The notes: generated by a model from the letters alone, not told the origin. A stretch of 64,000 nucleotides of DNA from CALANV01 sp036381615 (GCA_036381615.1 DASVCL010000066.1:1-64000); one strand, 5' to 3'. Counted from the first letter of the stretch, positions 26,726 to 37,294 are shown. A program made the numbers and translations.

Positions 26726-28089
26726 CGCTGCAGGATCGGGTGGTTGGGATGTGCGACACGGATGCGGACCCGGTGCGCCGTGCGTTGAAGGCGCCGACCC
26801 GCCGCATAACGGAGAATGAAGTAGACGAGCGGCACCATCGCAAAGACTGGGAAGTATCTTGTGGCGCCCCAATAGAAGATGCGGAGCAGCTCATAGACGC
26901 CGATGATCCAGGTCGGATAAAGCAGCATGGGCAGAAGCTTGCCGTTGGTGAAGCCGCGACATAGACGCCCGGTCACGAGGCCGAGAAGAACCCAAACGGC
27001 GACGCCCGCGACAGGTCCCAGGTCGTTCATCGGCGCAAAGAGCCCGCTGTTGTTGTTGAACTCCGGATTTTGGAGCGTGGCACCGGCGATCAAGTCGCGG
27101 CGTGGGGCCGGCGGATCGAGGCCGATGGCCGAAAGGAACGGCAAGTGGACGAACCACTCGGCGGTATGATGCGGGACGAAGGGGGGGCTGTAGGACAGGA
27201 AGAGCAGGGCGCCATTGTTCAGGGCGGTTGCATAGTATCCCAGGAGCCGGCTCAGGATGAAGTCAGTGTAGGAAACGCCGGTGCCGCTGTAATACGTCCA
27301 GGATCGGAAATACTCCGTGACGCCGAAGTAGAACGTGAGCACCAGGATGCCAATGAAGGGGAGCAGCGCCAGCAGGACGCGATGTCGCGGCATCCGGGCG
27401 AAACGGATGATGGCGATCGGAACGACCACTTCCAGGAACGCGAGCCGTTCGGACCAGAGGAGCACCCGCACGAGTACAAGAAACAGGAAGCCCGCGAGCG
27501 CGATCTTGTCGAGACGCGAGAGAGGTGACCCCGTCAGCTGCGGCTGAAGGAACAGCAGCGTCACGTAGAGCGGACCGAGATTCACGAAGGATGTGATCCC
27601 GGGCATACGTATAAGCGTCTCGCGCATTGTCGATGCGTAGGACGACTGTCCGATCAGGTTCAGGACCGCAGCCGGATTTCGAACGACTGGGGCGAGAAAC
27701 AGGGCATATGCCGCCAGGCAGATGCCCAGGATGAGATAGGTCAATCCGCGATAGATCGTCCGGTCGATCACCCAACCCGCGCCCGCCTCGCTGGAAGGCT
27801 GTCCCCGGGCGCCGGTGCCGCTAGCGATCCAGGCTGCGAGCGCGAAGCCGCCGAGGCCGGCACTCCCGACCTCGAAGGCGCTCGACGATATGAAGTTCCG
27901 CGAGTGGCGCCATAGCACGAACATCTCGTCCGGCAGCAGGGCGCACGCGACGAACAGAGGAACCAGGAGGAAGAAGGTAAGAGTATGGGGACGTGCCCAC
28001 CAATGGAGGGCCGGCGGCCGTCGGCCGGCGCGAGCGGCGACCCGGCGCGCGGTGCGGGTACGGATGACGATCGCGTTCGCCTGATGCAT
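26722..28089 (-). CDS. Wzy-like O-antigen/exopolysaccharide polymerase
   Basis: 455 residues with about 11-12 hydrophobic helices and a large polar loop (about residues 285-365) before the last spans, the usual plan for Wzy/O-antigen ligase-like polymerases, whose sequences diverge strongly. AAGGA precedes the ATG, 15 bases after the stop of the upstream GT9 gene. It would join flipped repeat units in the periplasm. The call rests on topology and context; no family motif proves it. Confidence 0.7.
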   Translation of the reverse strand: MHQANAIVIRTRTARRVAARAGRRPPALHWWARPHTLTFFLLVPLFVACALLPDEMFVLWRHSRNFISSSAFEVGSAGLGGFALAAWIASGTGARGQPSSEAGAGWVIDRTIYRGLTYLILGICLAAYALFLAPVVRNPAAVLNLIGQSSYASTMRETLIRMPGITSFVNLGPLYVTLLFLQPQLTGSPLSRLDKIALAGFLFLVLVRVLLWSERLAFLEVVVPIAIIRFARMPRHRVLLALLPFIGILVLTFYFGVTEYFRSWTYYSGTGVSYTDFILSRLLGYYATALNNGALLFLSYSPPFVPHHTAEWFVHLPFLSAIGLDPPAPRRDLIAGATLQNPEFNNNSGLFAPMNDLGPVAGVAVWVLLGLVTGRLCRGFTNGKLLPMLLYPTWIIGVYELLRIFYWGATRYFPVFAMVPLVYFILRYAAGRRLQRTAHRVRIRVAHPNHPILQR

Positions 28090-28104
28090 GGGCGAGTCCT
28101 TGGT

Positions 28105-29304
28105 TCAGGATTGTGACGTGGCGCACCGGCGAAGGGCTTCTTGTGCGGCGGCGTGGACCTGGGCAACCGACAGGCCGGTCAGACATCCGCGTGTGGCGCA
28201 ACCCTTGCTGTTGAAACAAGGGTGGCACGGCAGCGCGTTCGTGGCGACGACCGCGTTCGCGCCGAACGGCTTCCAGTGCGATGGGTCCGCCATGCCACCG
28301 CAGATCGAGACCGTCGGTCGCAGGAAGGCGGCGGCGACATGACCGATCGACGTCTCGACGCTGTAAACGAGCTCGGCTTTATGGATGAGCGCCGCCAGTC
28401 CGCCCCAGCTCAATCTGTCGCAGGCATTGATGCAGCCCGGAACCGCCGCGGCGATCGCGCGGGCGATGTCGGCGTCGCGCACGCCGCGGCCGGTCAGAAC
28501 GGGTGTGATCCCCTCCTTAAGGAGCTCCTGCGCCAGCATCTTCCAACAATCGATCGGCCAATCCCGGGCCGGTGTGCTGGCGGCAGGATGCAGAACGCGA
28601 AAGCGCCTCACGTCGCCAAGCACGGCGGTCGCCTCTGCGGCAGCGCTCTCCGGTACCGGCGGCAGATTGGGCCAGGCGTGAGCGAGAGCCTGCGCCGGAA
28701 CCGGCAGCGACCTGAGAAGATCGAGGTAGTGCTCGATCTCGTGCCGCCTGTCGTAACGGTACGAAAGGCGATGCGTCAGAAACGAACCGAACCCGACGCG
28801 ATCGTAGCCGACCCGGAGGGGAATCCGGGCCGCCCGGAGGAGAGAAATGAAATTCGGGAACCAGGCACGAAGATCGATGGCCAGGTCGTAACGGCAGTCG
28901 CGCAACTCATCGATGACGCGTCGGCGCTCGCGATAGTACCGGATTGCCTTGCGATACGGCGCCGCTGCCGCTCGGGACAAGTACCAGTGGTCCACATAGT
29001 GGATCCACCTCACGAAGGGATGACCGTCCAGAACCGGGCGCGAATACGATCCGGCCAGAAATCCGATCTCCACCCCCGGAAAAGCGTGCCTCAATACCGG
29101 AAATACGGCTGTCGACATGACGACATCGCCGAGATGTCCCGCGTTGGCGATCAATATGCGCGGCCGATCTTTGGCAAGTCGAACGGCCCCGTTTCGTTCG
29201 ACGCCCGCAATGCGTCCGGCCAGCGTATCCAGAAGCCGAAACGCGGCATCCTGCACGCGATAACGGCGCTTCAGCCGTTCGATCACCTCCTGCTCTTCGG
29301 TCAT
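28105..29304 (-). CDS. Family 9 glycosyltransferase (heptosyltransferase-like)
   Basis: 399 residues from the ATG at 29304, which has GGGGGAGCGAG upstream; an ATG at 29496 is in frame but lacks a ribosome-binding site. GT9 signs: ILIANAGHLGDVVMST near the N-terminus, FRVLHPAASTPARDWPIDCW in the middle, VLTGRGVRDAD, and VYSVETSIGHVAAAFLRPTV followed by WKPFG. A Cys-rich C-terminus (PCHPCFNSKGCATRGC) is typical of many GT9 proteins. It transfers a heptose-like or other sugar; about 50 residues longer than core heptosyltransferases at the N-terminus. Confidence 0.88.
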   Translation of the reverse strand: MTEEQEVIERLKRRYRVQDAAFRLLDTLAGRIAGVERNGAVRLAKDRPRILIANAGHLGDVVMSTAVFPVLRHAFPGVEIGFLAGSYSRPVLDGHPFVRWIHYVDHWYLSRAAAAPYRKAIRYYRERRRVIDELRDCRYDLAIDLRAWFPNFISLLRAARIPLRVGYDRVGFGSFLTHRLSYRYDRRHEIEHYLDLLRSLPVPAQALAHAWPNLPPVPESAAAEATAVLGDVRRFRVLHPAASTPARDWPIDCWKMLAQELLKEGITPVLTGRGVRDADIARAIAAAVPGCINACDRLSWGGLAALIHKAELVYSVETSIGHVAAAFLRPTVSICGGMADPSHWKPFGANAVVATNALPCHPCFNSKGCATRGCLTGLSVAQVHAAAQEALRRCATSQS

Positions 29305-29703
29305 CTCGCTCCCCCGGGTGACGGCGTCGCCTGACGCACAAGAAGGTTGCAGGAGTTCATGGAGCAGGCGCCGCATGAGGCCCCGTGGCGGCAGGTTAGC
29401 GGCAAGGGTCGACAAGTGCCGGCCTCGAATTTGCGAGTCCGGGAAAGTCTCTCTTACCTCGGGTGGTTCGGCTCGCTCGACGTCATAGACGGACATAGCT
29501 CAAAAGAAGGTGTCATGTCTTAGCCAAGCTGTCCTTTCGTAAGCGATGGATGCGGTCGGTATGCCGGATGCGATCTTCACTTCGGACGTATTCGGAAATA
29601 AGCGGAGAAAGGACGACCCCGGACGACGGCATTTGTTCCGCCCGCCTGGACCGCGGCGCACGCGTGGCTTCGGGCGGGGCGGGTGAAGAATCAGGGAGCA
29701 AGG

Positions 29704-30846
29704 ATGCGCGTCGCGATCGTGCATTACTGGATGGTCTCGTACCGGGGAGGCGAGCGGGTCGTCGAAGAACTCTGCACGTTGTTCCCGCAGGCGCACATCT
29801 ATACGCATGTGGTAGATCCCGCCGTCCTCTCTCCCGAGCTTTCCAGGCACGAAGTTCGAACGACGTTCATCAACCGGCTCCCGTTCGCGCGCAAACTTTA
29901 CCGGCATTACGTTCCCTTGATGCCGCGCGCACTCGAAGAGCTTGACCTTCGAAACTACGACCTCGTGATCAGCAGCGAATCCGGCCCGGCAAAAGGTGTG
30001 ATTACCGGAACGCGAACGCTGCACATCTGCTATTGCCATTCACCGATGCGATATCTCTGGGGCATGTATCACGAGTACCGGGCGAACGCCTCGTGGTTGA
30101 CGCGCACGGCGATGTCGCCGTTGTTTCATCGCATGCGTCTGTGGGACCTAGCGTCGGCGGCGCGCGTCGATCACTTCGTGGCGAACTCGACCGAGGTCAG
30201 GCGGCGGATCAGGAAAACCTATCGAAGGGACGCGGATGTGATCCATCCGCCCGTTCCGACCGACGATTTCGTGCCGGTCACGGAGCTTGGGGATTTCTAT
30301 CTTTATTGCGGGCAGCTCGTTCCCTACAAGCGCGCGGATCTCGCCGTCGAGGCGTTCAATCGAATGCGGAAGCCGCTCGTCGTCATCGGCGGCGGCGACG
30401 ATCTGGCGAAGATCCGCAAGATGGCCGGCCCGACCGTGACCGTGCTCGGCGCGCAGCCTTTCCCGGTGTTGCGGCATCATTATTCGCGCTGCCGCGCGCT
30501 TATTTTTCCCGGAGAGGAGGATTTCGGGATCGTACCGGTCGAAGCGATGGCTTCGGGGCGTCCGGTGATCGCCTACGGGGCGGGCGGGGTGCTCGATACC
30601 GTGATCGATGGAACGACCGGTATCCTGTTTCCGGATCAGACCGCCGACGCGATCATTCGCGCCGTCCAGGCGTTCGAGGCGGCTCAGGATCGCTTCCGAC
30701 CGGAGGTTCTCGTCGCGCACGCCAAGCGCTTTGACCGCGAACGGTTCCGAGACAGCATGCGTCGCCTTGTCGAGCAGAAGCTCGCGGCCGCCGACTTCGC
30801 GCGCCCCGGGACTGATGCCGCAACAGGGGCAGCGACCGGCTCATGA
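29704..30846 (+). CDS. Family 4 glycosyltransferase
   Basis: 380 residues from the ATG at 29704 with AGGGAGCAAGG upstream. N-terminus MRVAIVHYWMVSYRGGERVV has the GGE donor-loop; YCHSPMRYLW is typical of WbaZ/mannosyltransferase-like GT4; the C-terminal domain has YCGQLVPYKRADLAVEAF, FPGEEDFGIVPVEAMASGRPVIAYGAGG (E-x7-E catalytic region). WbaZ-like enzymes add mannose or related sugars, but specificity here is not certain. Divergent from the GT9 gene. Confidence 0.9.
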   Translation: MRVAIVHYWMVSYRGGERVVEELCTLFPQAHIYTHVVDPAVLSPELSRHEVRTTFINRLPFARKLYRHYVPLMPRALEELDLRNYDLVISSESGPAKGVITGTRTLHICYCHSPMRYLWGMYHEYRANASWLTRTAMSPLFHRMRLWDLASAARVDHFVANSTEVRRRIRKTYRRDADVIHPPVPTDDFVPVTELGDFYLYCGQLVPYKRADLAVEAFNRMRKPLVVIGGGDDLAKIRKMAGPTVTVLGAQPFPVLRHHYSRCRALIFPGEEDFGIVPVEAMASGRPVIAYGAGGVLDTVIDGTTGILFPDQTADAIIRAVQAFEAAQDRFRPEVLVAHAKRFDRERFRDSMRRLVEQKLAAADFARPGTDAATGAATGS

Positions 30847-31237
30847 AGAGTTCTTTCCTGTCCCATGTGACGGGGCCGACGCAGAACGCCGGTTTGATCC
30901 GACCTGATGACGGCGGACCGCCAGCTCCCGCGGCGAGGCCCATACGACGGCACAGGCTTATGGAGGCATCCCGCGAAGGCGCTCCGCCGACGGAAGTCGC
31001 GCCAAACGAGCGGCGCGGCGGGATGCAAGAACGGGGTAATCGCTCGCCCTTTGAGACACTATGAGTGGGCGATTATTTGTTTATGTTTGCGTGAGCGGCT
31101 TTCTCTGCTGCCAACTGGTTGGCGAGCTAAATACGTCACGCCATCTCCGCGATATTTTTTGACGGAAGCTTTGACGCTCGGATCGGCTGGAAATGCCGCC
31201 GGCGTGATGGCCTGATCAAGTCAATGGGGAGGTGTCT
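30847..31237. other. Intergenic, promoter region of the Wzz/BY-kinase gene
   Basis: 391 bases without a supported gene. 31060-31140 is relatively AT-rich (GATTATTTGTTTATGTTTGC), suitable for a promoter. GGGGAGG at 31226-31232 is the ribosome-binding site of the next gene. Confidence 0.45.
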
Positions 31238-33655
31238 GTGTCAGGCGCGAGCGACGGAGCGATCACGAGGTCGGCACGACGCAGTTACGAACCGGAAGTG
31301 CTCGAAGCCGTGCTCGTTCGACAAGACGCGGACGATGATGCCGCGCACGACCCCGGTTTTCACCTTGCCGAGCTGCTGCGTCGGCTCCGGCGCCGGCTTT
31401 CGCTCATTGTGGCGTGCACATTGGTCATTACCGCCGTCGGCGTGGCGGCGACGCTCTCGTTTACGCCGCGCTATCGCGCCGAGGTCGTGCTCCTCGTCGA
31501 CCCGCGTCATGAGCGGGTCAGCAATATTCAGGAAGTGGTGTCGACCTTGCCTCCGCAGGAAGCCGCGCTGCGGAGTGAAATCGACGTGCTGCGGTCGAGG
31601 ACTCTCGTCGAGGAGATCGTACGGAAGGCGGGCCTCGTAACGATCCCCGAGTTCAATCCGGAACTCGAGAAGGAAGTGGGACTTCCCTGGAAACTGCTGT
31701 TCTGGCTCGAGCCCGAACGGCAGGCCGAGCTGGAGCAGAAAACGACCGATCTCGTTTCCTCCGTTCGCAACCTGATCTTTCCGATGGCGGATGAGGACAC
31801 GGAGACCGTGACAGACCCGGTCGTCGTCGCAGCCGAAAAGTACAGCGACAATCTGGAGGTCTGGACGGATGGTCGGTCGTTTACCATCAGACTTTCCGTC
31901 GACTCACGCGATGCGGCGCTCGCGGCAAGGCTCGCGAACATGCATGCGGAACTGTATGTCGCGGATCAATTCGAGAGGAAGGTACAGGCGACCGAACGTG
32001 CGAACCGTTGGCTTTCGGAACACGTCCAGAGACTGAAGGGAGATGTTCAGAAGGCCGAAGCGGCCGTGCAACAGTACCGGGCGGAAAATCAGCTCATTGC
32101 CAGCGGGATTGCAGGCAACTCGGACGTGACCGTGTTGAAGCAGCAGCTTGCGGAGCTGAACACGCATCTGTCCGATGCGCGCGCCGACAGTGCGCATGCG
32201 GCGGCACGACTTCAGGAGGTCCGCAATCTGATCCGGACCGGCGGCGACCTGAACAGCGTCCCCGAGGTGCTGCAGTCGCCCACGATACAGGCGCTTCAAG
32301 AGCAGGAGACCCATCTCCGGCGGCTCGAGGCCGAAGCGACCGCACGCTATCGGGGCGACAATAATCCCATCATCATCGGTGCACGCGCCCAGCTGCGCGA
32401 CGTGCGAGCCAAGATCGACGATGAAGTCCGGAAGATAGCGGCCTCGTTGCAGAAGGGGTTAGAGATTGCGAAGGCAAGGGAGCGGAACCTCGAGCAGTCA
32501 GTCGCTGCAGCCATTCAGCGGGCCGCGTCCGCCGACATGGCCCAGGTGAAACTGGGCGACCTCCAACGGGAAGCCGAGGCGACACGGACGCTTTATCAGA
32601 CATTTCTCAATCGCCTCAAGGAGACGTCGGTCGGTCCGACATCGAACATGGCGGAGGCGCGGGTCATTTCCTTTGCGACGATCCCAAGATCACCGGCGTT
32701 TCCCATGTATAAGCCGTTCTTCGCGGCGAGCTTCGCCCTCGCTGCGGCGATCGGCACCGGCCTTGCCCTTCTTCTCGAGGCGCTGCAGGACCGGTTGCGG
32801 AGTCCGACGGAATTCAGGAAATTTTTCGGGGTGCCCGGACTCGGGTTGGTGCCGCGCGTCCGGCGCCGGCTGGGCCGCTGGACGCCAATTGCGGACCGGA
32901 TTTTTGACCCGAACGGGTACATGTCCCGGGACGCCGTGAGGACTGTGCTGGAGGCGCTGACGGCCGCGGCGGGGTGGAAGCGACCATTTTCCATCGTCGT
33001 CACCTCGGCCGGCCCGCACGAAGGCAAAACGACGCTCGCGATATGGCTGGCTCGCATATCCGCAATGGCCGGATACAAGGTTCTGCTTGTTGACGCGGAT
33101 TGCCGCAAGCCGATGGTCGAAAAATATCTCGGGGCCGGGCGAAGCGTCGGACAGGCGGAATCCGCGGAACCGGCAGTCGACGGAAGGGATGAACGCGAGC
33201 GCGCGGTGCACGTGGACCCGGTCACGGGCATGCACTACATGACATGTCGCGCGACGGCGGTGCCCAGTGCGAGTTCTCTGCAGCAGATCGAGGCACTTCT
33301 GGCCGAGGCGACGGCTACGTACGATCTCGTGCTCTTCGACACCGCCCCGCCCGTTGCGGCGCCGGAAATTCTCCCGATCTTCCGCATGGTGGATGGCGTG
33401 GCGCTCGCCGTCCGGTGGGGATGCACGCCCCGCAAGCAGGTGGGTTCCACCATCGACATGCTGCGAACGCTCGGTGCCAATGTCCTCGGCGCAGTGGTCA
33501 CATGCGCCGATGTGCGAAAGCACCGCAAGTATGGCTTCGGCGATAGCGGCGATGTGTATTATCGGTGCCGGCGCTACTACGGTCAGCAGGTCCTGGCCCT
33601 GCCGCGCCCGGCAAGAGTGGCAGCAGGGCCTGACCCGCAGGGCCCCGGCTCGTAG
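31238..33655 (+). CDS. Wzz/BY-kinase fusion: chain-length regulator and bacterial tyrosine kinase
   Basis: 805 residues from a GTG at 31238, correctly spaced from GGGGAGG; a GTG six bases earlier overlaps that site. A Wzz domain has a first span near residues 55-75, a long periplasmic coiled coil and a second span after PRSPAFPMYKPFFA (about 490-515). The cytoplasmic kinase has Walker A (SAGPHEGKTT), Walker A' (VLLVDADCR) and Walker B (LVLFDTAPP). The tail holds a tyrosine cluster (YGFGDSGDVYYRCRRYYG), the usual autophosphorylation site. It controls polymer length and export together with Wzy and an outer-membrane channel. Confidence 0.93.
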   Translation: MSGASDGAITRSARRSYEPEVLEAVLVRQDADDDAAHDPGFHLAELLRRLRRRLSLIVACTLVITAVGVAATLSFTPRYRAEVVLLVDPRHERVSNIQEVVSTLPPQEAALRSEIDVLRSRTLVEEIVRKAGLVTIPEFNPELEKEVGLPWKLLFWLEPERQAELEQKTTDLVSSVRNLIFPMADEDTETVTDPVVVAAEKYSDNLEVWTDGRSFTIRLSVDSRDAALAARLANMHAELYVADQFERKVQATERANRWLSEHVQRLKGDVQKAEAAVQQYRAENQLIASGIAGNSDVTVLKQQLAELNTHLSDARADSAHAAARLQEVRNLIRTGGDLNSVPEVLQSPTIQALQEQETHLRRLEAEATARYRGDNNPIIIGARAQLRDVRAKIDDEVRKIAASLQKGLEIAKARERNLEQSVAAAIQRAASADMAQVKLGDLQREAEATRTLYQTFLNRLKETSVGPTSNMAEARVISFATIPRSPAFPMYKPFFAASFALAAAIGTGLALLLEALQDRLRSPTEFRKFFGVPGLGLVPRVRRRLGRWTPIADRIFDPNGYMSRDAVRTVLEALTAAAGWKRPFSIVVTSAGPHEGKTTLAIWLARISAMAGYKVLLVDADCRKPMVEKYLGAGRSVGQAESAEPAVDGRDERERAVHVDPVTGMHYMTCRATAVPSASSLQQIEALLAEATATYDLVLFDTAPPVAAPEILPIFRMVDGVALAVRWGCTPRKQVGSTIDMLRTLGANVLGAVVTCADVRKHRKYGFGDSGDVYYRCRRYYGQQVLALPRPARVAAGPDPQGPGS

Positions 33656-34247
33656 CCATGCAGGACAGGCGACGCATCTCAACGGCGCTCGGCTCGATCG
33701 TCACCGTCCCAAGGGGCATGGCGTAGTCTCGGTCTAAGCTTGGCAATTCTCACCGGGGCCGCGCCGAATGCAGGCTGCCCGCCGTGCAGAGTGGGACCGA
33801 CCCATCGCCGGCCCCCGAAACATCCCGCGGCTGGTCCTTTTGTGCCGGGCATCCGTGACTTGTCACGGCGTCCATAATTTGTCATTGCCCCGGTCGCCGC
33901 CGCGACGCGTTTGGAATGTCCGGTATGAGCGATTGTCATGTGCGAGCGGCCGCGCGGTCGATATCCGGCGCGATACACGACGCGAGGGAGGCGGATATAT
34001 GGCTTCGCTCGCCGTTTGTGTACCCCCCTTCCGCTTATTCCTTCATGGCGGAACCATACGCGGCCGCTAACGTCCACGACGTGACAAGTCCGCGCAGCCA
34101 TTATCTGACCCGGCCGTAGGAGGTTGGGCCGCCAGCTTGGAATAATCCGAGAGTCCTCATCGTTGGACGGTTCGTGTCACCGGGAAGGTGACCGCGCACG
34201 GTACGTGCGCCACACAGTCGTGCTGATAGCGAGTTGCATAACTTCGA
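33656..34247. other. Intergenic, nothing recognised
   Basis: 592 bases between the BY-kinase and an ABC exporter on the same strand. Only short basic frames are present. No hairpin with a T-run, repeat or RNA gene was recognised. Confidence 0.4.
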
Positions 34248-36083
34248 ATGCGGTCAGTCGAAATTCCACGTCATCCGCTTTCATTCCTGGCGCGCTACGT
34301 CTGGCGGTATCGCTGGTCGCACGGCATGATCCTGGTCGCCGTGCTGGCCGCGGTCGCCGCGTCCGTCGGCGCACGATACTCCCTGAAATTCCTCGTCGAT
34401 GCGGTCGCCGGCGGCCCGGCGCAGATTCAAGCCGTCTGGGGGGCGCTTGCCCTCGTCGTCGGGTTGATCTGCGGCGACTACCTGTGCTGGCGGATCGCCG
34501 GCTGGATCGGCGCACGCACGTTTCCGGCGGTCGGCGCCGACCTGCGCCTCGATCTGTTCCGGCACCTGCTTGGCCACTCCGTGCGGTTCTTCAGCGAGCG
34601 GTTTGCCGGCGCGCTTGCAAACCGTGTGAATACGGCCGCGACCGCCGTATTTACGATCGAGAACGGGTTGACCTGGAACGCCATCCCGCCCGCGGCGGCG
34701 ATCGTTGCGTCGATCGCCAGTCTCGCCATCATCCAGCCGGTGATGGCGCTCGTGCTTGCCGGCGCGGCCGCGGTGATCGCCGCCGTCATGGCCGTGGGGG
34801 CGGTGCGGGGGCAGCCGCTGCATGCCGCCTATGCGCGTCGCGCCGCCGAGACCGGCGGTGAGATCGTCGACGTCGTGGGCAATCATAGTACGGTGCGTGC
34901 ATTTGCCGCAGCCGCGCGGGAGTGCGCCAGGCTGAAGAACCGACTTGGCATTGAGCTGGCGGCGCATCGCCGCGCGCTGTCCTATATCGAATACCTCCGC
35001 ACCGGTCATGCGCTGTGCGTCGTTGCGCTCACCGGCGGCATGTTCTTCTGGGGCGTGCTGCTGTGGGAGCGTGGTGCGATCAGCGCCGGCGAGGTGGTCG
35101 TGATCGGGTCGTTCAGCGTCGCGCTTCTGGACGCCTCGCGTGACCTCGTGGTCGCCTTCGTCGAGTTGACGCACCACTGGAGCCGGCTCGGTGACGCTCT
35201 GGACGAACTGACCACGCCGCATGATCTTCCCGACCGGCCCAATTCGAAGCCACTCGTCCGTTGCAGCGGCGAGATCGCCTTCAAGGACGTCACCTTCGCG
35301 TACCCGGATGGCCGCAGGATCCTTGAGAACATCGCACTGCACATTCCGAGCGGCCAGAAGGTGGCGATCGTCGGGCCATCCGGTGCCGGCAAGAGTACGC
35401 TGCTCGCGCTCCTTCAGCGGCTGTATCCTGTCGAAACCGGCCGGATCTCCGTCGACGGACAGGATATCGCGTCGATGACGCAGGACAGCCTGCGCCGCGC
35501 CATCGCGCTCGTGCCGCAGGACGTGGTGCTGTTCCATCGTTCCGTGATGGAGAACATCCGCTACGGACGGCCGGACGCCTCGGATGACGAGGTGATCGAA
35601 GCGGCCAAGGCGGCGCATTGCCACGAGTTCGTCGAGGCACTTCCGGAAGGTTATGAGACGATCGTGGGCGAGCGCGGGGTCCGCCTGTCCGGCGGGCAGC
35701 GCCAGCGGATCGGTATCGCGCGGGCGATCCTTGCCGACGCGCCCATCGTGCTGCTCGACGAAGCGACCTCCGCCCTCGATACCGAGGCGGAGCGCGCGGT
35801 GCAGGAAGCAGTCGCCCAGCTCATGCGCGGGCGAACGGTTCTGGCCATCGCTCACCGTCTCTCGACCATTGCCGGATTTGACCGCGTGATCGTGATGCGG
35901 GAGGGGCGCATCGTCGAGGACGGCGCTCCCATCGAGCTCGCGCGCCGTAACGGGCCCTTCGGCCGCCTCTGGCGGATGCAGATGCACGCCCCGGTGCCGG
36001 GTCACCGCCGCGTACGCCGCATGTCGGGTATCGCGTCGCACGATGACAGTTACCGGTCGGTTGCCGCAGATGCCGGAGACTGA
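34248..36083 (+). CDS. ABC exporter, membrane domain fused to ATPase (MsbA-like)
   Basis: 611 residues. Six membrane helices lie in residues 1-310; the ATPase has GPSGAGKST (Walker A), a Q-loop in LVPQDVVLF, the signature RLSGGQRQRIGIARA, Walker B IVLLDEATSALD and the H-loop AIAHRLS. All catalytic elements are present. Half-transporters of this class dimerise and export lipids, glycolipids or peptides. Next to glycosyltransferase and acyltransferase genes, a lipid- or glycan-linked substrate is likely. No strong ribosome-binding site precedes the ATG. Confidence 0.92.
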   Translation: MRSVEIPRHPLSFLARYVWRYRWSHGMILVAVLAAVAASVGARYSLKFLVDAVAGGPAQIQAVWGALALVVGLICGDYLCWRIAGWIGARTFPAVGADLRLDLFRHLLGHSVRFFSERFAGALANRVNTAATAVFTIENGLTWNAIPPAAAIVASIASLAIIQPVMALVLAGAAAVIAAVMAVGAVRGQPLHAAYARRAAETGGEIVDVVGNHSTVRAFAAAARECARLKNRLGIELAAHRRALSYIEYLRTGHALCVVALTGGMFFWGVLLWERGAISAGEVVVIGSFSVALLDASRDLVVAFVELTHHWSRLGDALDELTTPHDLPDRPNSKPLVRCSGEIAFKDVTFAYPDGRRILENIALHIPSGQKVAIVGPSGAGKSTLLALLQRLYPVETGRISVDGQDIASMTQDSLRRAIALVPQDVVLFHRSVMENIRYGRPDASDDEVIEAAKAAHCHEFVEALPEGYETIVGERGVRLSGGQRQRIGIARAILADAPIVLLDEATSALDTEAERAVQEAVAQLMRGRTVLAIAHRLSTIAGFDRVIVMREGRIVEDGAPIELARRNGPFGRLWRMQMHAPVPGHRRVRRMSGIASHDDSYRSVAADAGD

Positions 36084-36142
36084 TCGTTGCGTCATCCGAA
36101 CGTTCTTCCCACCGATCCGCCAACTTCAACTTGCGAGGAAGC

Positions 36143-37243
36143 ATGCGTATTGCCCAAGTCGCGCCCTTGACCGAGAGCGTGCCGCCGCAGACCTATGGCG
36201 GCACCGAGCGTGTCGTCGCCTATCTCACCGATGCGCTCGTCAAGCTCGGCCACGAGGTCACGCTTTACGCCTCCGCCGACTCGGGAACGGCGGCGGAACT
36301 GCGCGCATGCTGCGAACGCTCGCTGCGGCTTGCACCCGGTATCGGCGATCCGATCCAGATCCACGAGCAGATGATGCAACGGGTTCTGGCCGAGTCCGCC
36401 GAGTTCGACATCATCCACTTTCATACCGCGTGGTATGAATTTCCGGTCTTTGCCAACTGCGCGACGCCCTGCCTGACGACGGCGCATGGCCGCCTCGACG
36501 TCCAGATCATGAAGCAGCGCCTGCGCGAGTTCAGGGGATTTCCGCTGGTATCGATCTCCGATGCGCAGCGTCAGCCCGTTCCCGACGTCAATTGGGTCGG
36601 GACGATCTATCATGGCCTGCCCGACATCCTCGCGGTCGCCGACACGGGTCGGCGCGACTATCTGGCGTTCCTCGGCCGCATCTCGCCCGAGAAGCGGCCC
36701 GATCTCGCGATCAAGATCGCGCGGCGCGCCGGATGGCCGATCAAGATCGCGGCGAAGGTCGATCCCGTGGATGCAGCCTATTTTGAGTCCGAGATCCGGC
36801 CGCTGCTGTCGCTGCCCGGCGTCGAGTACGTGGGCGAACTCGACGAGGCCGACAAGATGCGCTTTCTTGCCGGCGCCCATGCACTCCTGTTTCCGATCGA
36901 CTGGCCCGAGCCATTCGGACTCGTCATGATCGAGGCCATGGCCTGCGGCACGCCGGTGATCGCCTTCCGCCGCGGTTCCGTGCCGGAGGTGCTCGAGTCT
37001 GGCGTCACCGGCTACATCGTCGACGACGTCGCGCAGGCAGCCGCTGCCGTTGCCGAGGTCGGGCGGCTCAATCGCCATCGTATTCGCGACGTCTTCCGTC
37101 GCCGTTATTCGGCCATGCGCATGGCGGCGGATCATGTCCGGTTATACGAAGCTCTCATCGCACGGCACCGCCCATTGCGTGCGCGGCGGCGCAAGTCGGC
37201 CGGCGCTCCGATCGTGCAGGCGGTAGGCCCCGGCGGTGATTGA
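36143..37243 (+). CDS. Family 4 glycosyltransferase
   Basis: 366 residues from the ATG at 36143 with AGGAAG upstream. N-terminus MRIAQVAPLTESVPPQTYGGTERVV has the donor-loop GGTE; FDIIHFHTAWYEF and YLAFLGRISPEKRPDLAIKIA are standard GT4 motifs; FPIDWPEPFGLVMIEAMACGTPVIAFRRGSVPE is the E-x7-E region. Related proteins are often encoded near sugar-metabolism genes and called starch-synthase-like or mannosyltransferases. Sixty bases downstream of the ABC exporter in the same direction, likely co-transcribed. Confidence 0.9.
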   Translation: MRIAQVAPLTESVPPQTYGGTERVVAYLTDALVKLGHEVTLYASADSGTAAELRACCERSLRLAPGIGDPIQIHEQMMQRVLAESAEFDIIHFHTAWYEFPVFANCATPCLTTAHGRLDVQIMKQRLREFRGFPLVSISDAQRQPVPDVNWVGTIYHGLPDILAVADTGRRDYLAFLGRISPEKRPDLAIKIARRAGWPIKIAAKVDPVDAAYFESEIRPLLSLPGVEYVGELDEADKMRFLAGAHALLFPIDWPEPFGLVMIEAMACGTPVIAFRRGSVPEVLESGVTGYIVDDVAQAAAAVAEVGRLNRHRIRDVFRRRYSAMRMAADHVRLYEALIARHRPLRARRRKSAGAPIVQAVGPGGD

Positions 37244-37294
37244 GGTCGGGCCGCCGCGCCCCGGTTTTCCGACGTCGGATGTCCCGTCTGTCCG

